Origin: JAQXGO01 sp045592445
GTDB taxonomy: Bacteria > Bacillota > Clostridia > UMGS1883 > UMGS1540
Direction: 5' to 3'
Assembly: GCA_045592445.1 (NCBI GenBank)
Contig: JAZNUV010000001.1
Location: forward strand, 1-38,363
Length of the DNA: 38,363 bases
Shown here: one piece after another, positions 1 through 8,490 of the stretch
Position numbering within the stretch: the stretch's first letter is position 1
Layout of the letters: each line of letters starts with the position of its first letter
Made by a program: the position numbers and the translations under genes
The notes under the pieces: model-generated
What the model was told of the DNA's origin: nothing
Database searches by the model: none
The model's input: the letters and a program-made list of their open reading frames with translations, nothing else

Positions 1-7
1 TTATCAT

Positions 8-25
8 CTCCTCAATTTTATTATA
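8..25 (-). promoter_or_regulatory. Possible promoter -10 and RBS of a gene beyond the left edge
   Basis: On the minus strand, a TATAAT hexamer (20-25) is followed by a GAGGAG Shine-Dalgarno-like string (8-13), just downstream of the terminator of the large phage-type gene. This suggests a separate minus-strand gene starting outside the window. No good -35 box is visible: its place is taken by the terminator stem. Confidence 0.35.
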
Positions 26-28
26 CCA

Positions 29-68
29 CAAAAAAATGATGGCAGACACTTTTTTGTGTCCACCATCA
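29..68 (-). terminator. Intrinsic terminator of the large polyvalent gene
   Basis: On the minus strand TGATGG and GGACAC pair with GTGTC and CCATCA across a short internal loop, and a run of at least seven T follows. It lies about 30 bases past the stop codon at 100. Confidence 0.8.
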
Positions 69-99
69 CTATATCACTTCAACCAAAGCCTCGCCTTTT

Positions 100-3000
100 T
101 TATTCTTCTCTCAGTGCATTATGCACCTGTGCCCCCACGCTCGTATCAAACGGATTGTTCTTCGGTTTCCATTGTTTGTTTGCCATCTGCCAAAGTGCCG
201 CCTTCTGTTTGTTTGTAAGATTGAAGCTCGATCCGTCATGCTTTGGAAGATTTATCCCCGTTCCTGTCATAGCTCGAATTGCCCGCGTAACCTCTTCCTG
301 ATTAAACGTCCCATTTCTGTCCGCATCACATTCGAGAAGCTTTTCTCTGAACGTCACATACATTATTGGTGTAACGCCCTGCCTGCTTCCCACATCAAGC
401 TTTTTATATTCATCTTCTCCCATTATCGTAGAAAGCGCTGCCATCTTTTCTTTATCCGTAAGCATGGCCGTTGCTACCGTGCGGTACCGTTGTAAATCGC
501 TTACTTTATCTTTTCCTTTTTCGGGTTCCAAGTTGTCTATACTTGTCATAAGTCTGAGCGCCTTTTCATCCGTAAGTCCCGCATCTACAAACTTATCATA
601 ATTCCCTGCCGTCGCCGCTGCGCCGCTCCAATATTGAAATATAGATTTTGCTGTTTCCTTTTGTTCTTTTGTATACTTTTGACTATTCAGCCAATGCGCG
701 AAACTTACTGCTTTCGTTCCCGCTTTCGCGTCCGAATCATCGATAGAAGCGTACTGGTTCTGAATCTGCAGGAATTCATCAAACGAAAATCCCGCATCTT
801 CCATTATTTTAATATCTTCGTCGCGTGTGTCGGAAATCTTAACGCGATATAAAGTTTTTTTGGCCTCGTCAGAAAGTCCCGAAATGCGAATTGCATCCCT
901 CTTATCATTGCTCTTTTTCGCTTTTCTGACGGCCTGCACCGCCGCAAACGCCTCTTCGCCCTTTGCACCCGTTTCAAGCATCATCTGATATGCCTCTGTA
1001 TCCTTTGCGCTCAAGCTCTTGAATCCGCCATCCACCCAATCCTTTGCAGTAGGTAATGTCGATTTCCCGAACAGCATCGCGCGTGCCGCCGTGACTGCAG
1101 TATCCCACCCGTCATTATATACCGGGTATTGCAAAACATTGTTCCCTTCCGTATCTGTCGTGTAGCTTCCACCGCGTATGGTTGCCTCCGCGCCCTCGAT
1201 AACCTTCTTTATCTGACCGCCGCCACCAGGAAGCACTGCATACACAATTGGTTTTGCGACTTCTTTTCCGAGCGTTGTAAGTCTTTTCTTCCCACTCCAA
1301 TCTCCATTGAAAATGGACTTGCCGACATTTTGCATGTCCGGCATAGCACTCGAAAGCGGTACGCGGCCGCCGCCAAACACCACGCCGCCCACAAATGGCA
1401 TCTCTTCGCCGATGTTTTTTGTCAGATTTGAAACGCCCTTCCAAGCGCCCGGATCTTCCTCTGTGAAATCCGCCTTTCCTCTTGCGATATCCTGCAAACT
1501 CGGCAGATTGTATCCCATAAAGTCACCTGCTGCATCATTCAGAACGCTGATCGGATCCGTCGCAGACCTTCTTCCGAAAATCAATTCGTAAAGCTCATTG
1601 TAAAGGAACGCGCCGACCACGATTTTTGTCAGTGCCATTGCAAGCGCCATTACGCCACGACCCTTCAGCGCATGCGGTACATCCTTAAATACGTATCTGT
1701 ACTGATTGTTAACCTCAATCTGAAACTGTGTAAAAAGCTTTTTTAAGGGATTCGCTTCGTGAAATGTTGTCGGCATCGCACCCTTGCTTCTGTCCGCCAT
1801 GACACTTGCTGCAAAAGCATCCGCATCGTCCATGGCCGCCGCCTCGCTCATGCCCTCTTTGATGTTTTGGTAGTACTTCGCCCGCACGATTGCCTCTGAC
1901 GTAAAATTGTCAATCAGCTCCATGCCGCCCGAAAGCTTATTTACGGCCGCCTGATAACCGCGCCACCCCTTGCCAAACCATGTTTTTGCTTCTTCGCCCT
2001 GCTCCCATATCTGTACGAGCGGATCAGCGCCGCGCCGATTCGTCAAAAAGGTGCTCCGCCCTGCGAAATCATCTCCATGCTTTGTTGCCTTTAAAGTATC
2101 TCCCATACCTCGAAGCAGATATCTTGTATCTGTAAGACCCCATGCTTGCGTAAGCGGTATAAAATTTGTAAGCCACGAAGGAATGTTTAAGGCCGTCATA
2201 TTCGCCGCCACATTCCCGTTTATGCGTTTTGCGATATTGTACCATTCTCTACCGAGCTTTCGTTCCATATCTCTGTCCGCCCGGCTCTTCTTGTTCGCTA
2301 AAAGGTTTGTGTATTCGTCAAGCTCGACCACAAAATTTCCTAAAGCAAATTTCCCGTCTTTGTAAATTTCAGAAATTAAAGCGTCCTTTTCTTCGCGCGT
2401 CAAATCCTCTCGTTTTTCAATTTGGTCTACCTGTTTTTTAATACCTTCATCCGATGCCGCATATCGAATCTCCTGTGCAAGCGCACGAAGATTCTGTATA
2501 TTATCCGTCTGATAAATAACGTCTGCAACACCTTCAATATACTTGTCAAACCCTTCAACCGCATCATAAACCGTGCTGAATCCGATTCTTTGTTGCGTAT
2601 TTCCGAGCCATTGAATACCGGGACGGAAAATATGAGTCATGCCGTTAATGGTAGTTGGAAGTGCCGAAACAGAAGTGTCAATACCGAGAATTCTGCCGAA
2701 CTGCGCCAGCACCCCTTCCTCTCCTGGCTGAAAATGTGGGAAGTATCCCCTTCGATAATTCACCGGTTCGTAACCGTTCCGCACGCGTGTTTCATTCATC
2801 TGCGCAAAGAGGGAATCATATATCTCTCGGAACGCCTGCACCGCTCCTCTGATTTTCTCACGGTCTAAGTTTTTATTTTCTGCCCAAAGCTTCGCTACCG
2901 TACTTTCCCAATCTGAAAGCGTCTTTCCATCGCGTTTTGCATCCTTTGGCATGGCCTTTAAAACGGTAATATTATCCTCGGCTTCTCCAAGGAGCTGGAC

Positions 3001-6000
3001 CGCATGTGCTTCGGAGACAAGATTCCCGTCTGCCACCTTGCGCGAAAGATTAAAAGCTTTTACCTTTCCGCGCATCTCATTTTTAAGCTTTGTGGACGCG
3101 GCCTGCGCTTTATGTACGGGGGTGATGTATTCTGCGATCAGCGCCTCCGCATCTTCTCCCATGATATCTCTGAAATTTCGTTCCATCGTTTCTATGGAAT
3201 ATCTAAGACCGCCGAATATCGTTTTGTCCTTCCACTTCTGCACGTTTTCAAGGTACTCCCGCGCCCTTGCCCGAAGTCCGTCCTTTCGCCGCTCATTCCA
3301 TTTCCGAATCTGCTTTGCGTATTTTTCATACTCAAGCTTTGCACGATACATCGCCAAAACATCTTTTACATTGTCTTCTTCCGGGCTGAGCGACATCGGG
3401 CTGATTTCGCCGCGCAGAAGCTGACCCACACGCATTTCGTCCTCTTCCGTCAAAAGCGCGTACTTTTTTATTTTTTCGGCATTTCTCCGCGCCGCCTTAA
3501 GGTTTTTGTATGCCGCCTTTACATCTTCTGTGCTCTTTAACCGTGAATCCTCTTCCGCTTTCTTTTCAACTGCCATCCGTTCTTTATCTTCCGAATACTG
3601 CTTAACTCTTTTGAAATCAGCAACCGCGCTATTCAGTGCCTCATGAAATTCGTCACGTGCCATCTCTTTAAAGGTATCCGCTTCCTTGCCGTAAGCTTCT
3701 TCCAGTGTTTGTTCAGAAACACGAATGCCGTCCACGATTTCAAATATATGTTGAAGCTGGTCGACCGGGTGCGTAATCTCCGTCGGAAAAAGTTCCGGCG
3801 CCATCTCTTCAAGTTCCATGTACACTGCATCCACCGGGATTCCACCCTCATTTACAATGCGAAGCTTCCCAAACGTGCTCTTTCGGAACGCATTAAAGTC
3901 CGTTATGCTCGATCGGTCCTCCTCCGCTATTGTGATTTTCGTGTTACGAAGATGATCCCGTATATGCTTGTACTGTTCAAAGTATTCCGCATCTACCACA
4001 ACACCCTGCCTGTATGCTTCCTCAAAAAGTGTGTCTACTTTTTTCCGGTCAACCTTTCCGCTGTTTAGGTACCCTTCCGATATCTCACGGATGATATTCT
4101 TTAAAAAATCTCTCTGTGCATGCTTCGGTACGCATAAGATTTCGCCAATTCGCTCCGACAGCTTGTTTTCTGTCTGCCTTAGTGCCGCCTGCGCTTTTGG
4201 GGGTAAATTTTTATCTGCGGTTTCTGCAGTACTGTCTTTCGCAATGGCGTATTGGATATTTCCCTCCGCTCCGTCATTATTCATATCAACCTCGGAACGT
4301 CCCTCTGTTAAATCAATTTTTTCAACTCCGGTCTTAATAATTTGCTCATCGCGAAACACGAGATAAGAATCTCCTTCGCCTTCGACTCCATTAGGGTATA
4401 TAAAGCCATCATATCCCTTTGCTTCTAAAATCTCACGAAGTTTAACTGATGCATCTGAACTATAATCCGTTCCTGAGAGAGCGCGCACATCGTTCCATTC
4501 TGCATCCGTTAACAAGCCTTCGCTCCACAAATACAATCCTGCATGCGAAGGCACCCACGCATTTATGTCTAATCTGAATCGTATAGGGTTCTTAATGTTC
4601 AAATACGCCCTGAAAAGACGCCCCTGCTTCTCTCCTAATTGTTCTCCCCGTTTTCTCGCCTGCGCTTCATTGCCAAAATGAAAACCCGTATCGCCCTTCG
4701 CAAAGATTGCAAAATCCATCTCCGCCGTGAAGTGGTAAACAGCTAAAGGATTCCCTTCTGCGTCCGTTATGGCTGTATTGTGCAATTTCTCTGCAGCCTC
4801 TGCGCTTATTGTTCGTCCTTCACTATCTTCAATGTGTAAATTTTCTCTGCCTCTTCTTCCGTATACCCCGACCCTGGTTTCTTTGCCATTGTCTTTAATT
4901 CCTGTGCTGCCTGAATAGCTTGTTGTACTTTGCTTTCCGGTATGCGTGCCTTCGCCCCGTCCCCATATATTATCGTCACCCACTTCTCGCCCATCTTCTG
5001 CGCCTCCTGTCTTTTTGCTGATATTATTATAATTGTTTTCTCCCTTGTTTGCAACCCCTTTTTCCTTCCCGATTGCAAACTGCCGTCCATCATCATACAG
5101 CGCACTTTCGTCTGATTGTGTTTCTAATCCGACACCGGATTGATTTCGTACGCCGCTTCCAGTAAGTCCGACGTCGTTGCTTCCCAGTTCTGATCCATAA
5201 ATTCCAGTAGGTCCATCGCTTGTTCGTCCGTTTTCATCATGGACATTATGCAAAGTATGCTTTCTTTTTCTACCCCGAAAACCATCAACCCGTCTGCTAA
5301 GAGATTTCTTATCTCTGATAGTGCCATTTTGTATTCCCCTTTCTAATTTTCGTATTAAATCCAAATCCACTTCGGGATCAAACCGCGCAAATACAATTCC
5401 GTTATACCCCGGCGTAGGTTCGTACAAATAATATTTATCATAAGCATATACCGAATCTACATCAGGAGCAGCATCGCTTTTTCTCGCACTCTCCTTCTTC
5501 ATGATTGCGCTTTTTACAAGCTTGTACTCCTGCGCGTTCATTTTTAATTGCTTTTTATTATATCCTTTTTTGCTCCGTTTTTCAACCCCTTTTTCTTTCG
5601 CAATGGCATACTGCCGCCCGTCATCATACAAAAGGCTCTCGCCCGCCATACTTCTTTCAGCCTCCAGAACATCCATTCTTGCATCATATTCCGCGTCCGT
5701 CATATCCCCTGAAGCGTAATCTGCCGTCGTTTGCGCTTGCGCTGTCCTTGCCTCGTTTTGCCTTTGTTCGGCATTTTTTATACCTGCATTCTGGCGAAGT
5801 GCCGTCGCATATAGAAAACGCGCCTTTTCAACAAATACCCTTTCCCGCGCATCTGTGTTCCCCAGCGCCGCAAGCGTTTTGTCTAGGAAACGTAAAATTG
5901 TATTGCCGCTTTCCTTATCGGCATTTACCACGGAAATAATGCTTGCCTCATCTGCAAAAAGATGTTCTTGTGCATATTCCGCAATGAGTTCCTGGTCTAT

Positions 6001-6693
6001 CTTGGCAAGACTCTTTAGCTTCACTCCGTTTCGTGCATACCGTTCTTGTAATTCACGCCTCATTTCAGTAAGATTGCCGCCGTCCCGCTGTATTTTTTTA
6101 AGCACCACATCTGCAAATTTCAGATACCCTTTTGTCAGCTGGATGTGATGTATCATTTCATGTCCTAAAATAAACGACGCGGGGTCTTCTATATTTGCAT
6201 TCAGATAAATTTTCCCATCATTGTGGTTATAATACCCCTTATCTTTTTTTACCTTGCCGTCTGCATTCCGATAGAAAAGCACATCAATACCGAGCGCCTT
6301 TGAAATTCGCTTCGCTTCCTGTATAATGGAATCAGGAACGCCTAACAGTATCCCCGTCCGTTCCGTCTCCGTTTTCGCATTTGCCGCCCGTTTTTCTCTC
6401 TTTGCCTGCTCCATTTGCTCCTTTGCCGTCGGCAGCACAGTCGGTCCGAAAGGATTTGCTGTGGAATTTTCTTGACTATCAGAGGGGGATTGTGGTATAC
6501 TAATTTCAGGAACTGTTGGCGAAGTATCTTCGTCTACCACAGCAAGTAAAGTCTGTGGGGCAGTTCCTGCGGAAGCATAATGTTCCTCGGCACTTTTTGC
6601 GCCCGGCCTTTGAGCCACTAAGGGGAGTTGTGCTTCTTTTATTTTTACAACATTATATATACGATATTGTTTTTCCTGATTTGTAATACACAA
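100..6693 (-). CDS. Large phage-type polyvalent protein (about 2,190 aa), probably 5'-truncated
   Basis: This is a single giant reading frame with several unrelated modules, as in proteins of prophages and conjugative elements that are injected with DNA. Near residues 115-185 there is a zincin-like segment with HEMIHH (HExxH at about 178-182). Around 640-790 a segment with VYHFTAEMDF, TGFHFG and YDGFIYPNG resembles the ADP-ribosyltransferase-like domain of polyvalent proteins. Long helical, charged regions follow. A late section with two hydrophobic stretches (about 1,650-1,720) resembles large-polyvalent-protein-associated domains. An EF-hand loop (DADRNGTFNQEE) lies at about 2123-2134. The only upstream initiator is a TTG inside the preceding gene's terminator, without an RBS. 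The frame is open back to the stop of that gene, so the 5' part is probably lost. No other phage gene is visible. Domain names are my inference; that the frame codes is well supported. Confidence 0.75.
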   Translation of the reverse strand: MCITNQEKQYRIYNVVKIKEAQLPLVAQRPGAKSAEEHYASAGTAPQTLLAVVDEDTSPTVPEISIPQSPSDSQENSTANPFGPTVLPTAKEQMEQAKREKRAANAKTETERTGILLGVPDSIIQEAKRISKALGIDVLFYRNADGKVKKDKGYYNHNDGKIYLNANIEDPASFILGHEMIHHIQLTKGYLKFADVVLKKIQRDGGNLTEMRRELQERYARNGVKLKSLAKIDQELIAEYAQEHLFADEASIISVVNADKESGNTILRFLDKTLAALGNTDARERVFVEKARFLYATALRQNAGIKNAEQRQNEARTAQAQTTADYASGDMTDAEYDARMDVLEAERSMAGESLLYDDGRQYAIAKEKGVEKRSKKGYNKKQLKMNAQEYKLVKSAIMKKESARKSDAAPDVDSVYAYDKYYLYEPTPGYNGIVFARFDPEVDLDLIRKLERGIQNGTIRDKKSLSRRVDGFRGRKRKHTLHNVHDENGRTSDGPTGIYGSELGSNDVGLTGSGVRNQSGVGLETQSDESALYDDGRQFAIGKEKGVANKGENNYNNISKKTGGAEDGREVGDDNIWGRGEGTHTGKQSTTSYSGSTGIKDNGKETRVGVYGRRGRENLHIEDSEGRTISAEAAEKLHNTAITDAEGNPLAVYHFTAEMDFAIFAKGDTGFHFGNEAQARKRGEQLGEKQGRLFRAYLNIKNPIRFRLDINAWVPSHAGLYLWSEGLLTDAEWNDVRALSGTDYSSDASVKLREILEAKGYDGFIYPNGVEGEGDSYLVFRDEQIIKTGVEKIDLTEGRSEVDMNNDGAEGNIQYAIAKDSTAETADKNLPPKAQAALRQTENKLSERIGEILCVPKHAQRDFLKNIIREISEGYLNSGKVDRKKVDTLFEEAYRQGVVVDAEYFEQYKHIRDHLRNTKITIAEEDRSSITDFNAFRKSTFGKLRIVNEGGIPVDAVYMELEEMAPELFPTEITHPVDQLQHIFEIVDGIRVSEQTLEEAYGKEADTFKEMARDEFHEALNSAVADFKRVKQYSEDKERMAVEKKAEEDSRLKSTEDVKAAYKNLKAARRNAEKIKKYALLTEEDEMRVGQLLRGEISPMSLSPEEDNVKDVLAMYRAKLEYEKYAKQIRKWNERRKDGLRARAREYLENVQKWKDKTIFGGLRYSIETMERNFRDIMGEDAEALIAEYITPVHKAQAASTKLKNEMRGKVKAFNLSRKVADGNLVSEAHAVQLLGEAEDNITVLKAMPKDAKRDGKTLSDWESTVAKLWAENKNLDREKIRGAVQAFREIYDSLFAQMNETRVRNGYEPVNYRRGYFPHFQPGEEGVLAQFGRILGIDTSVSALPTTINGMTHIFRPGIQWLGNTQQRIGFSTVYDAVEGFDKYIEGVADVIYQTDNIQNLRALAQEIRYAASDEGIKKQVDQIEKREDLTREEKDALISEIYKDGKFALGNFVVELDEYTNLLANKKSRADRDMERKLGREWYNIAKRINGNVAANMTALNIPSWLTNFIPLTQAWGLTDTRYLLRGMGDTLKATKHGDDFAGRSTFLTNRRGADPLVQIWEQGEEAKTWFGKGWRGYQAAVNKLSGGMELIDNFTSEAIVRAKYYQNIKEGMSEAAAMDDADAFAASVMADRSKGAMPTTFHEANPLKKLFTQFQIEVNNQYRYVFKDVPHALKGRGVMALAMALTKIVVGAFLYNELYELIFGRRSATDPISVLNDAAGDFMGYNLPSLQDIARGKADFTEEDPGAWKGVSNLTKNIGEEMPFVGGVVFGGGRVPLSSAMPDMQNVGKSIFNGDWSGKKRLTTLGKEVAKPIVYAVLPGGGGQIKKVIEGAEATIRGGSYTTDTEGNNVLQYPVYNDGWDTAVTAARAMLFGKSTLPTAKDWVDGGFKSLSAKDTEAYQMMLETGAKGEEAFAAVQAVRKAKKSNDKRDAIRISGLSDEAKKTLYRVKISDTRDEDIKIMEDAGFSFDEFLQIQNQYASIDDSDAKAGTKAVSFAHWLNSQKYTKEQKETAKSIFQYWSGAAATAGNYDKFVDAGLTDEKALRLMTSIDNLEPEKGKDKVSDLQRYRTVATAMLTDKEKMAALSTIMGEDEYKKLDVGSRQGVTPIMYVTFREKLLECDADRNGTFNQEEVTRAIRAMTGTGINLPKHDGSSFNLTNKQKAALWQMANKQWKPKNNPFDTSVGAQVHNALREE
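4806..4994 (-). CDS. Small gene embedded in the large polyvalent gene, other frame (62 aa)
   Basis: The 62-residue protein begins MGEKWVTIIYGDGAKARIP and has a balanced, protein-like composition: an N-terminal beta-like segment, an Ala/Gln-rich helix and a charged C-terminus. Its ATG follows AGGAGG at optimal spacing, which is better than anything available to the enclosing frame. In the same stretch the enclosing frame reads a Gly/Ser/Thr/Asn-rich, disordered-looking linker. I do not recognise a family. It lies about 130 bases downstream of a second embedded gene in the same frame, so the two may be a small phage-derived pair. The alternative is a chance reading frame, which the strong RBS argues against. 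Confidence 0.5.
   Translation of the reverse strand: MGEKWVTIIYGDGAKARIPESKVQQAIQAAQELKTMAKKPGSGYTEEEAEKIYTLKIVKDEQ
5052..5099 (-). repeat. Internal repeat copy 2 of the polyvalent gene
   Basis: This 48-base segment encodes a copy of the motif LYDDGRQ(Y/F)AI(A/G)KEKGV. It matches the copy at 5583-5630 at about 41 of 48 bases. Because the similarity is kept in the frame of the large gene, it shows that this frame is genuinely coding here. Confidence 0.75.
5124..5327 (-). CDS. Small gene embedded in the large polyvalent gene, other frame (67 aa)
   Basis: The 67-residue acidic protein begins MALSEIRNLLADGLMVFGV, ends in AAYEINPVSD, and looks fully helical. An AAGGGG ribosome binding site lies 8 bases upstream of its ATG. 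The enclosing frame across the same DNA is basic, then Gly/Ser/Asn-rich (from GRKRKHTLHN onwards), as expected of a linker or overprinted sequence. Its style resembles the small acidic proteins found next to structural genes in Clostridia prophages, but I cannot name a family. It shares its frame with the embedded gene at 4806-4994. Confidence 0.55.
   Translation of the reverse strand: MALSEIRNLLADGLMVFGVEKESILCIMSMMKTDEQAMDLLEFMDQNWEATTSDLLEAAYEINPVSD
5583..5630 (-). repeat. Internal repeat copy 1 of the polyvalent gene
   Basis: This is the partner of the copy at 5052-5099. A third, weaker protein-level copy (YAIAKDS) lies near 4.2 kb. The repeats separate the metallopeptidase, linker and ART-like parts and look like module boundaries. 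Confidence 0.7.
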
Positions 6694-6717
6694 AACCGCG
6701 GCTTTAGCCGCGGTTTT
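6692..6717 (-). terminator. Intrinsic terminator of the acyl-CoA ligase gene
   Basis: The perfect palindrome AAAACCGCGGCT/AGCCGCGGTTTT with a two-base centre starts a few bases after the ligase stop codon. The first possible initiator (TTG) of the next frame lies inside its T-tract, so that initiator is unlikely to be used. Confidence 0.85.
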
Positions 6718-6723
6718 ATTCTT

Positions 6724-8349
6724 TTATTTTTCAATTTGTTTTTTTACAAGACTTTCTCCGCAAAACTTTTCACGAAGCTTCGGCTTTTCGATTTTACCCG
6801 TCGGATTACGCGGCACATCGTCAAAAATAATTTTTCGTGGACGTTTATAGCGTGGCAGTGTTTTGCAAAACTCTTCAATATCTGCCTCTACTATCTTGCT
6901 GTTCGGCTGTAATTCAATAATTGCAGCCGCAATTTCTCCCAACCGATCGTCCGGAAGCCCGATAACTGCCACGTCTTTTATTTCAGAATTTGTACGCAAG
7001 AAATCCTCGATTTGAACGGGATACAGGTTTTCTCCGCCACTTATGATAACATCCTTTTTTCTGTCAACCAGAAAAATAAAGCCATCTTCATCCTCCATTG
7101 CCATGTCCCCTGTGTAGAGCCAATTATCACGCAAAACTGCCTCTGTTGCTTTTTCATCCTTATAGTAGCACTTCATAACCCCGGGTCCTAATACCGCAAG
7201 TTCTCCAACCTCTCCGCGTGCAACCGTTTTTCCTGACTCGTCTACAATTTTCGTTTGCCAGCCAAATCCCGCCTTGCCAATTGCACCCACTTTATGAATA
7301 TTATCAACGCCTAAATGTACACAACCCGGACCGATTGACTCACTAAGTCCATAATTCGTATCATACTGATGTTTTGGAAAACGGCTTTTCCATCGGCGTA
7401 TTAAGCTGGGCGGCACCGGTTGCGCACCAATATGCATAAGTCGCCATGCAGACAAATCATATTCATTTATATCAACAGTGCCGTTATCGATCGCATCCAA
7501 AATATCCTGCGCCCATGGGACCAAAAGCCATACAATGCTTGCCCTTTCCTCAGATGCGGTTTTTAAAATCCACTCTGGTTTTACACCACATAACAGTACA
7601 GCTTTTCCTCCAACAAGAAAACTTCCGAACCAATGCATTTTAGCCCCTGTGTGATAAAGCGGTGGTATACATAAAAATACATCTTCATGTGTTTGTCCAT
7701 GATGCTCGTTTTCTGTGATACAAGAAGACATAAGACTTTTATGTGTGTGCAAAATAGCTTTCGGAAACCCTGTTGTGCCCGATGAAAAATAAATAGCCGC
7801 ATCATCTGTTTCCGATAGTGTTGCATCCTTATAATCCGTGTCAAAACACTTTAACTGTGTAAAATTATCTGCAAACGCAGGTGTATTGTCCCCGACATAT
7901 ATATAAGATGTAACGCCTTTCATTTCTTCACGTACAGACGCAACACGTTCAGTGAATTCAGGTCCAAAAACCAAAAGTTCTACATCTGCGAGGTCGCAGC
8001 AATAGCGAATTTCATCTGCCGCGTATCGAAAGTTCATGGGTACGGCAAGTGCCCCCGTCTTTAAAATGCCAAAATATATCGGAAGCCATTCAATGCAATT
8101 CATAAGCAAAATTGCAACCTTACTTCCCTTTTTGATTCCTTTTTTATGCAAAAATGCAGCAAAGCGGGTAGCGTCATCATAAAAATTTTGCCAGGTAATC
8201 TCCCGTCTTCCTGCTATAGGCCCCCCTGTTTCTACAAGTTCAAATTCCTGCCACGCGCTTTTCTCGCGTAATGCAGGGTTAACTTCAACAAGTGCCGTCT
8301 CATCTCCGTATTTTTCAGCATTTTGCCTAAGTATTTCTGTGATAATCAT
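6724..8349 (-). CDS. AMP-forming acyl-CoA ligase / synthetase (ANL superfamily)
   Basis: The 541-residue protein activates a carboxylic acid through an acyl-adenylate to its CoA thioester in the cytoplasm. It shows the family's P-loop-like motif (YFSSGTTGFPKA), an aromatic-rich A5 region (NYGLSESIGPG), the hinge motif YTGDMA...DRKKDVIISGGENLYP, and the C-terminal catalytic lysine in PTGKIEKPKLR. I chose the ATG at 8349 because GGAAGGA lies just upstream; an upstream in-frame TTG has no RBS. It is a single-gene unit with its own promoter and terminator. The substrate (fatty, aryl or other acid) cannot be read from the sequence. Its leader carries the GGAAGGACGGTAGAA motif also seen before the symporter gene at 20182. 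Confidence 0.9.
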   Translation of the reverse strand: MIITEILRQNAEKYGDETALVEVNPALREKSAWQEFELVETGGPIAGRREITWQNFYDDATRFAAFLHKKGIKKGSKVAILLMNCIEWLPIYFGILKTGALAVPMNFRYAADEIRYCCDLADVELLVFGPEFTERVASVREEMKGVTSYIYVGDNTPAFADNFTQLKCFDTDYKDATLSETDDAAIYFSSGTTGFPKAILHTHKSLMSSCITENEHHGQTHEDVFLCIPPLYHTGAKMHWFGSFLVGGKAVLLCGVKPEWILKTASEERASIVWLLVPWAQDILDAIDNGTVDINEYDLSAWRLMHIGAQPVPPSLIRRWKSRFPKHQYDTNYGLSESIGPGCVHLGVDNIHKVGAIGKAGFGWQTKIVDESGKTVARGEVGELAVLGPGVMKCYYKDEKATEAVLRDNWLYTGDMAMEDEDGFIFLVDRKKDVIISGGENLYPVQIEDFLRTNSEIKDVAVIGLPDDRLGEIAAAIIELQPNSKIVEADIEEFCKTLPRYKRPRKIIFDDVPRNPTGKIEKPKLREKFCGESLVKKQIEK

Positions 8350-8386
8350 TTCTACCGTCCTTCCGTTCTGCAAAATTACTACATTT

Positions 8387-8415
8387 ATTATACAGACATT
8401 TACCTGGTTTGTAAA
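8387..8415 (-). promoter_or_regulatory. Sigma-A-type promoter of the acyl-CoA ligase gene
   Basis: TTTACA (8410-8415), a 17-base spacer and TATAAT (8387-8392) on the minus strand lie about 40 bases before the chosen start codon. Confidence 0.75.
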
Positions 8416-8453
8416 TAGATTTTTGAATTATTTTATTATTTTCTAATACAAAA

Positions 8454-8481
8454 AACGTAGTAACTATAAAACTACTACGTT
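8454..8481 (-). terminator. Intrinsic terminator of the heat-shock operon
   Basis: The stem AACGTAGTA/TACTACGTT is followed on the minus strand by a T-run, starting about 10 bases past the stop of the CBM9-like gene. It closes the hrcA-grpE-dnaK-dnaJ-CBM9 unit. Confidence 0.85.
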
Positions 8482-8490
8482 CTTAGCCTT

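Noticed and set aside
3633..3851. A 72-codon minus-strand frame inside the giant gene
   Set aside because: Its product is very rich in Arg, Trp and Lys, it has no RBS, and the giant frame is well structured there. It is a shadow frame, unlike the two embedded genes at 4806-5327.
6691..6693. TTG as the real start of the giant polyvalent protein
   Set aside because: It lies in the T-tract of the preceding terminator and has no RBS. A truncated 5' end is more likely.
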